DNA from: Pirellulales bacterium
GTDB taxonomy: Bacteria > Planctomycetota > Planctomycetia > Pirellulales > JANQPP01
DNA: 64,000 nucleotides
Assembly: GCA_028289405.1 (NCBI GenBank)
Contig: JANQPP010000071.1
Coordinates: forward strand, 110,006 to 174,005
Direction of reading: 5' to 3'
Position numbers and translations under genes: made by a program. Positions 44,973-52,976 of the stretch are shown here, in pieces (position 1 is the stretch's first letter; every line of letters starts with the position of its first letter). The notes below the pieces were generated by a model, which saw nothing but the letters and a program-made list of their open reading frames with translations, had not been told where the DNA came from and ran no database searches.

Positions 44973-47900
44973 GTCTGGGAATCCTCCTCGCCATTGGTCA
45001 TATCGCGTTCCACGCCGGCCAGTTGTTCGTAGTAGTGCCATTGATCGTCTATGTCCCGCTGGGCCAACTCCATGAGACGCGCGGAACGCTCCGGGTCCGA
45101 CCGCGACAGGATCGCGAATCGTCCCTCTTTTGCCGCGAATTGAGCGAACGGCATCGACGGCTTCCGGCAATCCAAGCGGAAGGGTTGTTCGCCCGCGTAC
45201 GCCAGCCGGGGATCGTATCGGTACAATGGCCAGAAGCCGGAGCGGACGGCGTCCTTCTGGTGCGTCATCGACGTTGAAATATCGATGCCGTGGGCAATGC
45301 AATGGCTATACGCCAGAATCAGCGAGGGCCCCGGGTACGATTCCGCTTCCTGGAACACCTTCAGCGTCTGATTGGGATTGGCCCCCATGGCGATTTGCGC
45401 CACGTACACATTGCCGTAAGCCACGGCGAGCATGCCCAGATCCTTCTTCCGGATGGACTTGCCCCGCGCGGCAAACTTGGCCACGGCCGCCCGCGGCGTC
45501 GCTTTGGACGACTGCCCGCCGGTGTTGGAGTAAACGCCCGTGTCGAGCACGAGCACGTTGACATTGAAGCCCGACGCTAGCACGTGGTCTAAACCACCGA
45601 AGCCGATATCGAATGCCCAACCGTCACCCCCGACGACCCAGACACTTCGCGGCACCAGTGAGTCGGCCAGTTGATTCAACTCGGCGGCACGGTGCGAGTC
45701 GAGTTTGCGGAGCTGTGTTCGGAGCTGTTCGATCAACTCGCGACGCGCGGCGATCGCTTCCTCCGTTATGACAGGGTAATCTTCAAGCAAGTTTTCGACG
45801 AGTCGCGGATCGAGATCGCCCTGCAATTCTCTCAGCAGCGTCTGAGCGTAGTCCGTCTTTTGGTTGACTGCGAGCCGCATCCCTAGTCCGAACTCGCCGT
45901 TATCCTCGAACAGGGAATTGGACCACGCCGGTCCACGGCCTTGGTCATCCACGGTCCATGGTGTTGTGGGCAAATTTCCTCCGTAGATGGAGGAGCAGCC
46001 TGTCGCGTTGGCCACCAGCAGCCGATCGCCGAACAACTGGGTTAAGAGTTTCAAATACGGTGTCTCGCCACAACCGGCACAGGCTCCGCTGAATTCGAAC
46101 AGAGGCTCCAACAACTGGGAACCCTTGATCGTATCGGCGGGCACATGCGTCCGATCCGCCTCCGGCAGCGAGAGGAAGTAATCGAAGTTGGCCCGCTCCG
46201 CTTCCAGGTGCGGGAGTTTTGGCTCCATGTTAATCGCTTTATGTTTGGCGACCTCCTTGCTGCGCGCGGGGCAGACATCCACGCAGACCCTGCATCCCGT
46301 GCAGTCATCGGGAGCGACCTGGATCGTGAGTGAATAATTCTGGAATTCCTTCCCTTTCCAGGGGATGGATTGGAAGCTGTCCGGCCGATGCCCGTTGGCT
46401 TCATTGGAGAATATCTTCGAGCGGATCGCCGCGTGCGGACAAACTAGGGCACACAGTCCGCAGGCGATGCAGATCTCCGGGTCCCAAATCGGAATCTCAT
46501 TGGCGATGCTCCGCTTTTCAAGCTTCGCCGTGGCGGTGGGAAACGTTCCATCGACCGGAAAAGCGCTCACCGGCAGTAGATCGCCTTCGCCGGCGATAAT
46601 CCTCGCGGTGACCCGTTCAACGAAATCGGACATCTCGCCTTGAATCGGAGGCAGCTGGTGCAGTTCGCTGGTCGCCTTGGCGGGAACTTTGACCTGCTCG
46701 ATCGCGGCCAAGGCGGCATCGACCGCCTCATGGTTGCGTTGGAGGACCGTTTCGCCTTTCCGTTCATAGGTCTTGCTGATGGCCTTTTTGATCTGCTTGA
46801 CGGCTTCCTCGCGAGGGAGCACCCCCGATAAGGCAAAGAAACAAGTTTGCATGACCGTATTGATGCGGCCGCCCAAGCCCACATCCGCCGCGATCTGGAG
46901 CGCATCGACCACGAACACCTTGAGTTGCTTTTCAATGATCTGCCCTTGCACCTCCTGGGGCAACTGGTCCCAAACCTCATCCGCCGGATACGGCGAGTTG
47001 AGCAGCAGCGTGGCACCCGGAATCGCCGACTTCAGCACATCGATTCGGTGCAGGAACTGAAATTGATGGCAACCCACAAAGTTGGCCCGCTCAATCAGAT
47101 ACGTGGAATGAATAGGCCGCGGGCCGAATCTTAAGTGCGAGACGGTCACAGATCCGGACTTTTTCGAGTCGTACACGAAGTACCCTTGGGCGTGCAGATC
47201 CGTGCTCTCGCCGATAATCTTGACCGTGTTCTTGGTCGCGCCGACCGTTCCGTCGCTTCCCAACCCGTAAAACACGGCGCGGTGGACGTCGTCCGGTTCG
47301 GTCGAGAAGTCTCGATTCCAAGGCAAGCTGGTGTTGGACACGTCGTCGTAAATGCCGACGGTGAAGGACCGTTGAGGCTGCTTTTGTCGGAGGTTTTCAA
47401 AGACGGAGGCGACCATCGCCGGCGTGAACTCCTTCGACGAGAGGCCGTACCGTCCTCCGATAACGCGGGGCATGCTGGCAAATCGCGATGGCCCCGTCGC
47501 CGCATGCTGCCCCAGCGCGCAAACGACATCCTGATACAGAGGTTCTCCCACGCTGCCCGGTTCTTTGGTGCGGTCCAACACGGCGATTGCCTTGGTCGTG
47601 GCAGGCAAGGTATCGATCAGCTTCCCGACATCGAACGGCCGGTACAGCCGCACTTTCAGCAGGCCGACTTTGTCGCCGCGAGCGGCCAACGCATTGACCG
47701 CTTCCTCGGCGGCCCCGCAACCGGAGCCCATCATGACAATTACCTGTTCCGCATCTTTAGCACCTACGTATTCGAACAACCGATAGGCACGACCTGTCAG
47801 TCGGGCAAACTGATCCATGGTCGCTTGCACGATCTCGGGCGTCGCTTCGTAGAAGGGATTCGCGGCTTCACGGGCCTGGAAGAAGACGTCCGGGTTCTGA

Positions 47901-48559
47901 GCCGTGCCGCGCAGAACCGGTTGGTCCGGATCGAGTGCCCGATCACGATGGGCTTTGACCGCGTCCATGTCGATCATCTCACGAATTTGGTCCGTCTCGA
48001 TCAGTGCGATCTTGTTCACTTCATGCGAGGTCCGAAAACCATCAAAGAAATGCACAAACGGGATGCGCGACTGGAGTGAAGCAGTCTGGGCAATGAGCGA
48101 GAAATCATGGGCTTCCTGCACGGAGTTGGCTGCCAGCATGGCCCAACCGGTTTGCCGAACGGCCATCACGTCGCTGTGGTCGCCGAAGATTGATAGGGCA
48201 TGCGTGGCCAGCGTGCGGGCGGCGATGTGAAACACCGTCGGGGTCAATTCGCCGGCGATTTTGTACATATTGGGGATCATCAGCAGCAGGCCCTGGGAGG
48301 CCGTGAAAGTCGTGGACAACGCCCCTGCCTGCAATACGCCATGGACGGCGCCGGCCGCGCCTCCCTCGCTCTGCATCTCCACGACCTCGGGCACGGTGCC
48401 GAAGATATTCTTCTGCTCCATGGCCGACATGGTGTCGGCAATTTCACCCATCGGCGAGGCGGGCGTAATCGGATAGATCGCGATCACTTCATTGGTCGCG
48501 TGGGCAATCCGGGCGACCGCTTCGTTGGCATCAAGCGTGGCATAACGAATGTCACTCAT
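44969..48559 (-). CDS. nifJ: Pyruvate:ferredoxin (flavodoxin) oxidoreductase
   Basis: A single-chain PFOR of 1196 residues, full length. It converts pyruvate and CoA to acetyl-CoA, CO2 and reduced ferredoxin. Start region YPITPASPMGE; 4Fe-4S ferredoxin domain IACGLCALVCPHAAI and CTGCRVCVDVCPARSKE; third cluster Cys in SGACAGCGETPYLK and NATGCSSIYGG; thiamine-diphosphate site GGDGWAFDIGFGGLDHVL and LDTGVYSNTGGQSSKA. Marks an anaerobic or fermentative lifestyle. It is co-translated with the DHOD-like gene. Confidence 0.96.
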   Translation of the reverse strand: MSDIRYATLDANEAVARIAHATNEVIAIYPITPASPMGEIADTMSAMEQKNIFGTVPEVVEMQSEGGAAGAVHGVLQAGALSTTFTASQGLLLMIPNMYKIAGELTPTVFHIAARTLATHALSIFGDHSDVMAVRQTGWAMLAANSVQEAHDFSLIAQTASLQSRIPFVHFFDGFRTSHEVNKIALIETDQIREMIDMDAVKAHRDRALDPDQPVLRGTAQNPDVFFQAREAANPFYEATPEIVQATMDQFARLTGRAYRLFEYVGAKDAEQVIVMMGSGCGAAEEAVNALAARGDKVGLLKVRLYRPFDVGKLIDTLPATTKAIAVLDRTKEPGSVGEPLYQDVVCALGQHAATGPSRFASMPRVIGGRYGLSSKEFTPAMVASVFENLRQKQPQRSFTVGIYDDVSNTSLPWNRDFSTEPDDVHRAVFYGLGSDGTVGATKNTVKIIGESTDLHAQGYFVYDSKKSGSVTVSHLRFGPRPIHSTYLIERANFVGCHQFQFLHRIDVLKSAIPGATLLLNSPYPADEVWDQLPQEVQGQIIEKQLKVFVVDALQIAADVGLGGRINTVMQTCFFALSGVLPREEAVKQIKKAISKTYERKGETVLQRNHEAVDAALAAIEQVKVPAKATSELHQLPPIQGEMSDFVERVTARIIAGEGDLLPVSAFPVDGTFPTATAKLEKRSIANEIPIWDPEICIACGLCALVCPHAAIRSKIFSNEANGHRPDSFQSIPWKGKEFQNYSLTIQVAPDDCTGCRVCVDVCPARSKEVAKHKAINMEPKLPHLEAERANFDYFLSLPEADRTHVPADTIKGSQLLEPLFEFSGACAGCGETPYLKLLTQLFGDRLLVANATGCSSIYGGNLPTTPWTVDDQGRGPAWSNSLFEDNGEFGLGMRLAVNQKTDYAQTLLRELQGDLDPRLVENLLEDYPVITEEAIAARRELIEQLRTQLRKLDSHRAAELNQLADSLVPRSVWVVGGDGWAFDIGFGGLDHVLASGFNVNVLVLDTGVYSNTGGQSSKATPRAAVAKFAARGKSIRKKDLGMLAVAYGNVYVAQIAMGANPNQTLKVFQEAESYPGPSLILAYSHCIAHGIDISTSMTHQKDAVRSGFWPLYRYDPRLAYAGEQPFRLDCRKPSMPFAQFAAKEGRFAILSRSDPERSARLMELAQRDIDDQWHYYEQLAGVERDMTNGEEDSQT

Positions 48560-48826
48560 GACTGGGCTTTCTATGGGGAATAGGAGTCGTGTGTTTGTAT
48601 GTTTATGTGTTTAGGTCGTTCGCGTAGGCAGCGTTGCGACCGGCACTCATGGCGAAAATCAATGTCGCACTGCCGGACACAGTCACGTGAGCCACTTCGC
48701 GCGTTATCCTAACGAGGCCCATGCTTCTCACCAAGTCGAGCCTATCGCCAATATCGGTTGGTTCGTGCAAAACATCGGCAATGAAACCAGGAGTTCGAGT
48801 TCTACGTTTTCTTGCCACAAATCAGC

Positions 48827-49033
48827 CTATCGGAATTGCGAAAATTCCACGTCATGCCCAGTGGTCCGCGATCGCCCAAGCATTGGAGACTTTGTCGCTT
48901 CAGGCGATTTTGCTGTCGAAGTGACGGTTGCTTTCGTTTGGGAAGGCCCACTGGTATCGAAGATGGGCAATGCGAAGGCAGTCATGCCCCACAAACCGAG
49001 AGCCAACACGCCAGTAGCAAGAGCTTTTAACAT
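48827..49033 (-). CDS. Putative small secreted protein
   Basis: A 68-residue frame starting at ATG 49033, preceded by GGAAGGAGCC, a strong though close ribosome site. The N-terminus MLKALATGVLALGLWGMTAFA is a convincing signal peptide (positive, hydrophobic, AxA-like end), leaving about 47 residues rich in Thr/Ser/Lys. No family is recognised. Support comes from the signal peptide and ribosome site; a homolog search is needed. Confidence 0.5.
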   Translation of the reverse strand: MLKALATGVLALGLWGMTAFALPIFDTSGPSQTKATVTSTAKSPEATKSPMLGRSRTTGHDVEFSQFR

Positions 49034-49404
49034 GGCTCCTTCCATCACATAGCTGGCTGCTGGCTTACTCGAAAGTCCGCGGCAGCACACAGAAATGATG
49101 CTCGAAATGGCGAGGTAAAATGTTGTTTACGAGCCGTGAGCAGCTTGGCCGCGCCAAACATGGCTAGCACGGAGGCAAGGTTGAAAAACGCCACGAAGGT
49201 GTCTCTCCACGGACTAATCGGGAAGGTCCACTTCGAAGGTCACGGGCCAGCGTCGCTACACTCTCGCGTTTTCTGTAATTTTGATGTCTGTCCATTGGTT
49301 TTCTTCACTAGATTTGTAGCTCAACGAGAATAGCTGACTAGGTTCGCGGTCATCATTCAGCGAGTAAAAAACATTTCGTGAGATTTTCGTGAATTTACTG
49401 TCAG
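49034..49404. other. Intergenic stretch with repeat copy 2
   Basis: It lies between the small secreted protein gene and the end of the V-type ATPase operon. It contains repeat copy 2 and an 11-bp inverted repeat pair (49328-49338 and 49400-49410) whose right arm covers the atpA stop codon. No gene is supported. Confidence 0.5.
49087..49219. repeat. Interspersed repeat, copy 2
   Basis: It aligns with 9469-9588 in the same orientation with several short indels; the shared core includes GATGCTC, AAATGGCGA, CGAGCCG, GAGCAGCTT, AGGTTGAAAAACG and CACGAAGG. Here the right arm of the terminal inverted repeat has decayed (GTGTCTCTCCAC), so the copy looks older. Confidence 0.68.
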
Positions 49405-51198
49405 CTATTCGGCCGTGTCTCGATCGGCGAGCATGGAGCGAATACTCGACAGATACTTCGCGTAGTCCGACGAGTCTGTGGCCGAGTAGTTCAAGTTGCG
49501 AAAAGCGCTCGTCAGTCGCACGAAGAAGGTGCGCGCTTCCTCCTTGCTCTCGAATAGAAATTCTCGTCCGGTCACGTCCCTGGCCAAATGAAGCATCGTT
49601 TTTTGTCGATCCAGCGGCGTCGATACATCCACGGCATCAAAGGCGTCCTGTTGCAAATAGACGACATCGAGAAACTGGGCTTTCTGGTAAATGACGAAGT
49701 CGTTCAGCGAAATTCCTTCTTCTCCCGTAACCTGCATCATCTGATAAATGCCATCGGCTTGGCGAAGCAAGTTGAGCAGTTCCTCGATGCTGGCCGTCCA
49801 GCCGGAGTCGAGCGTGCGATCCAGGTCCTCGCGCAATTGGTCGCGATAGCGTGACCACGACATCAGCGGATCGATGGCGGGGTAGAACCGTTTGTAGGCG
49901 CGATCGTAGGAAAGCCCCAAAAACGTCTTCACCGTCCCAAGCGTCGACTGCGTTACCGGCTCTTCAAAGTTTCCGCCCGCGGGAGAGACCGTGCCGATCA
50001 TGGTCAGACTGCCCGTGGTACCGTCGTGAGTGGACAGCACACCGGCACGCTCGTAGACACCTTTGATCGCTGAATCGAGGTAAGCAGGGTACGCCTCCTC
50101 GCCGGGGATCTCTTCAAGCCGACCGGAAGTTTCCCGCATGGCCTGCGCCCAGCGCGACGTGGAATCGGCCAGCAGCAAGACGTCCAGCCCCATTTGCCGA
50201 TAATATTCGCCTAGCGTAATCCCGGTGTAGATCGACGCTTCGCGGGCAGCTACGGGCATTGACGAGGTATTGCAGATGATGACCGTGCGATCCATTAGCG
50301 AGCCTCCCGATCGCGGGTCTTGGGCCTGGGAAAACTCGTTGATCGTATCGACGACCTCCCCGGCCCGTTCGCCACACGCGACGACGATCACCACATCCAC
50401 GGAGGAGTAGCGCGCGATGAGCGTTTGCAGGACCGTCTTTCCGGCTCCAAACGGGCCAGGAATGCAGGCAGTTCCGCCACGAGCAATCGGAAAGAAGGAG
50501 TCGATCGTGCGAATGGTCGTGACGAGCAAGTCGGAAGGATATCTTCGCTCGGCCAATTGCCAGGTTAGCAAATCGGAAGGGACTGGAACTCGCACGGGCC
50601 ACTGCTGCGACATGGTGAGCGGGCGGACGCCGCCTTTGTCATGAATACGGGCAATGGGCTCCTCAATCGTGAAGTTCCCGCCCTGAATCCAGGTCAACTC
50701 GACCTCGGCTTCGAGGTCGAAGGGCACCATGATCTTGTGCTCGATGTTACGCTCCTGAACCGTGCCCAAAATGTCTCCCGCGCGAAGTCGGTCGCCGGTG
50801 CGACGACTGGGCACGAATGACCATTTATGATGGCGGTCGAGCGCATCGGCATAGTGCCCTCGCTTCAGGAAAAAGCCGTCGCGATTGGCAAGGACCTCTA
50901 GTGGATTTTGCAATCCGTCATAAACCGTGCCAAGAAGCCCGGGGCCAAGCACGGCCGAGAGCATGTGGTGTGTCAGCTCCACGCGATCACCCACTTGCAC
51001 GCCCTCGGTATCCTCGAAGACCTGCAAATCCGCTTCCTTGCCGTAGACTTGAAGGACCTCGGACTTCAAGCGTCTTTCTCCGAGGCACACAAAAGCAACT
51101 TCGTTTTTGACGATATCGCCCTCAGGCACGTCGATCGACACGATATTGCCGTTAACCGCCGACACGAATCCTTCACCGGTCGATGCTTGCGTGGCCAT
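49405..51198 (-). CDS. atpA: V/A-type ATPase catalytic subunit A
   Basis: A 597-residue catalytic subunit. It has the N-terminal beta barrel, the non-homologous insert (KRGHYADALDRHHKWSFVP), P-loop GPFGAGKTVLQTL, VVACGERAGEV with the catalytic Glu, DSTSRWAQAMRE and GTVSPAGGNFEEP. This is the last gene of the operon; its start overlaps the DUF2764 gene by 26 bp. The P-loop GPFGAGKT is diagnostic for V/A-type rather than F-type. Confidence 0.96.
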   Translation of the reverse strand: MATQASTGEGFVSAVNGNIVSIDVPEGDIVKNEVAFVCLGERRLKSEVLQVYGKEADLQVFEDTEGVQVGDRVELTHHMLSAVLGPGLLGTVYDGLQNPLEVLANRDGFFLKRGHYADALDRHHKWSFVPSRRTGDRLRAGDILGTVQERNIEHKIMVPFDLEAEVELTWIQGGNFTIEEPIARIHDKGGVRPLTMSQQWPVRVPVPSDLLTWQLAERRYPSDLLVTTIRTIDSFFPIARGGTACIPGPFGAGKTVLQTLIARYSSVDVVIVVACGERAGEVVDTINEFSQAQDPRSGGSLMDRTVIICNTSSMPVAAREASIYTGITLGEYYRQMGLDVLLLADSTSRWAQAMRETSGRLEEIPGEEAYPAYLDSAIKGVYERAGVLSTHDGTTGSLTMIGTVSPAGGNFEEPVTQSTLGTVKTFLGLSYDRAYKRFYPAIDPLMSWSRYRDQLREDLDRTLDSGWTASIEELLNLLRQADGIYQMMQVTGEEGISLNDFVIYQKAQFLDVVYLQQDAFDAVDVSTPLDRQKTMLHLARDVTGREFLFESKEEARTFFVRLTSAFRNLNYSATDSSDYAKYLSSIRSMLADRDTAE

Positions 51199-51841
51199 CC
51201 AACACCTCCATCAGCAAATGGTCAAACTTCTCTTCGCCGGCTGATCTGTTGAGCCGTGTCCAGCGATCGACGATTTCCCACCGCGCGAGATACAGCAAAA
51301 CGGTCTCAAAAGAAAAGTAGAACTCCTCGGCCAGCTTGACCCAGCGATTCCATGTCACCGCCAAGAGCTGGCGTTCAACATCCAAAGCTTGCTTCGCCTC
51401 TAAGGTTTCGTGCAGACGCGGAATCCACGGATGCTCTCGTGCAAGGCGAAAATCGGGGTGTCGCCAGTTTTTGCGAATGTGCTCCACGTATTGCCCCACG
51501 CCCGAGGGAGGTTCGAGACCGAGTCGGCGTCGGCGTAGCGCGCAGTTGATCGTACGAACGTCCATGCGATGGTTGATCATGTCTCTGACAAGAGGGTTCT
51601 TGATCGAGTTGACTAGGCGATCATATTCGCGTTCCACCTCTTCGTCCGTGCGTTCAGGGCGCTGTCGATCCCAAAGGAGAAATTCTTGGATTTGGTCGAC
51701 AACCCTTCGATCCGGATCGCTCAACAACTTCAAACGCTGCTGGAGTTGAATTCGGGAAATCGGTAAGCGTTCGACCTCGAAAGTGCGCGGCATATATGGC
51801 AAGCTGGCCACGAGGTGATAGAAGTTGGTGGAAGCCCTCAC
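51173..51841 (-). CDS. DUF2764 family protein of the V-type ATPase operon
   Basis: A 222-residue protein found between the E and A genes in bacterial V-type ATPase operons of the Chlamydia/Bacteroidetes kind. The start FYHLVASLPYMPRTFEVERLPIS is typical of DUF2764; the rest is Arg/Leu-rich and helical. It probably takes the place of subunit C or a central-stalk adaptor, which is otherwise missing. GTG 51841 overlaps the subunit E stop (GTGA). Confidence 0.85.
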   Translation of the reverse strand: MRASTNFYHLVASLPYMPRTFEVERLPISRIQLQQRLKLLSDPDRRVVDQIQEFLLWDRQRPERTDEEVEREYDRLVNSIKNPLVRDMINHRMDVRTINCALRRRRLGLEPPSGVGQYVEHIRKNWRHPDFRLAREHPWIPRLHETLEAKQALDVERQLLAVTWNRWVKLAEEFYFSFETVLLYLARWEIVDRWTRLNRSAGEEKFDHLLMEVLDGHASIDR

Positions 51842-52503
51842 TGAATGATGCCCTCCATGATGGCTCGGAAGCGTGGCACGAGATGGCGGAGCAGCAGTTC
51901 GGCGATGGCGGTTTCGGTCAGCTCGACTTCCAAGTTGGCATCCTTGAGTTGGATACGAATCCCCGCGGCGTGATTCCCGCCGGCAATCACAATTCCTTCA
52001 CGCAGCATGTCTTTGGTGACTTTCGCCACAAAGTGGCTCAAAGTGCCTTCTTTCACTTCCTCGGGTTCGCGGCGTAGTTGTTCCAACCCGATTGCATCAT
52101 CCGGTAGCAGCACCGTGGCGGGCTGGTCGGAGGGGGGGACGGATCGGCCGCCGATTTCGAGTATCAATTGCTTCAAGAGCTCAACGTCTTCCAGTTCTTT
52201 CGCGACGAGATTTCTGACTCGATCGGCGAATCGGTCGACCAGTTCGGTTTTCATACGAAGCATGGCGTCGCGAACGGCCAATTCCACGGCCTCTTCACCG
52301 GCACGTTTGGCTTGTGCCGCTTCGGCGCGTGCTCGTTCGAGCAACGCATCAGCCTCGTGCCGAGCATCCTCCAGCCGCTGCTCGGCACGTCGCCGGGTCT
52401 CTTCCATCAGGGCATCGGCCTGCGCTTTGCCTTCTTCCACTCCCTGGCTGCGGAGCCGTTCAATCAGCTCTTCAACACCGGATGTTTCCTTCGGTTTTAC
52501 CAT
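51838..52503 (-). CDS. atpE: V/A-type ATPase subunit E (peripheral stalk)
   Basis: A 221-residue stalk subunit. The N-terminal coiled coil is extremely Ala/Arg/Glu-rich (EGKAQADALMEETRRRAEQR, residues 20-75) and the C-terminal globular part contains GGNHAAGIRIQLKDANLEVELTE, as in E subunits. It links the catalytic head to the membrane part. It is 12 bp downstream of atpK. Confidence 0.87.
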   Translation of the reverse strand: MVKPKETSGVEELIERLRSQGVEEGKAQADALMEETRRRAEQRLEDARHEADALLERARAEAAQAKRAGEEAVELAVRDAMLRMKTELVDRFADRVRNLVAKELEDVELLKQLILEIGGRSVPPSDQPATVLLPDDAIGLEQLRREPEEVKEGTLSHFVAKVTKDMLREGIVIAGGNHAAGIRIQLKDANLEVELTETAIAELLLRHLVPRFRAIMEGIIQ

Positions 52504-52515
52504 CGAGTGGCCTCC

Positions 52516-52974
52516 TTATCCGGCGCTGCCGGGAATTCCGCCGCTGACAATCAGTGCGAAGATGAACGCAAAGACGGCGAATCCTTCCACAATGGCCGCC
52601 GGCGCGATTGCCAAGCCAAATACCTCGGGTTTCGATTTCGTGGTGTTGATCGCTGACGCACAGCAGGAGCCTTGATACATCGCGCTAAACAGCAATGCCA
52701 AACCGACCAACAATCCAATCGAAAACAAACCGGCCGCGGTCGCGTCGGAGAACTGGCCATTCATTTGCATCGTCACGACAATACCGTAAATGGTTTGCGA
52801 AGACGGCAAGGCGGACACACCCACCAATCGGCCATAGCCTCCGTCGACGTCAAGCAAGGCGCCACTTGCCGCCATGCCGGCTCGCGCACAGCCCAAGATA
52901 CTGCCGATCGCGCCCAACGCCGTCGGCAAAAAGACTCCAGCCCAACCAAGCAACGAGACAAAAAAAATTTCCAT
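52516..52974 (-). CDS. atpK: V/A-type ATPase proteolipid subunit K (c ring)
   Basis: A 152-residue double-hairpin rotor subunit (four membrane helices, about 1-25, 45-70, 82-105, 118-145). The essential carboxylate is the Glu in APAAIVEGFAVFAF. Residues corresponding to the Na+ ligands of Enterococcus hirae NtpK are also seen: LPSSQTIYG (Ser/Gln/Tyr) and MYQGSCCAS (Gln). This suggests Na+ rather than H+ coupling; it is an inference from motif alignment. Confidence 0.9.
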   Translation of the reverse strand: MEIFFVSLLGWAGVFLPTALGAIGSILGCARAGMAASGALLDVDGGYGRLVGVSALPSSQTIYGIVVTMQMNGQFSDATAAGLFSIGLLVGLALLFSAMYQGSCCASAINTTKSKPEVFGLAIAPAAIVEGFAVFAFIFALIVSGGIPGSAG

Positions 52975-52976
52975 TT

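Noticed and set aside
44973..45302. Extension of the DHOD-like gene into nifJ
   Set aside because: Its 110 residues are the shifted frame of PFOR; the family start MNVNLSTNYLGL is at 44972.
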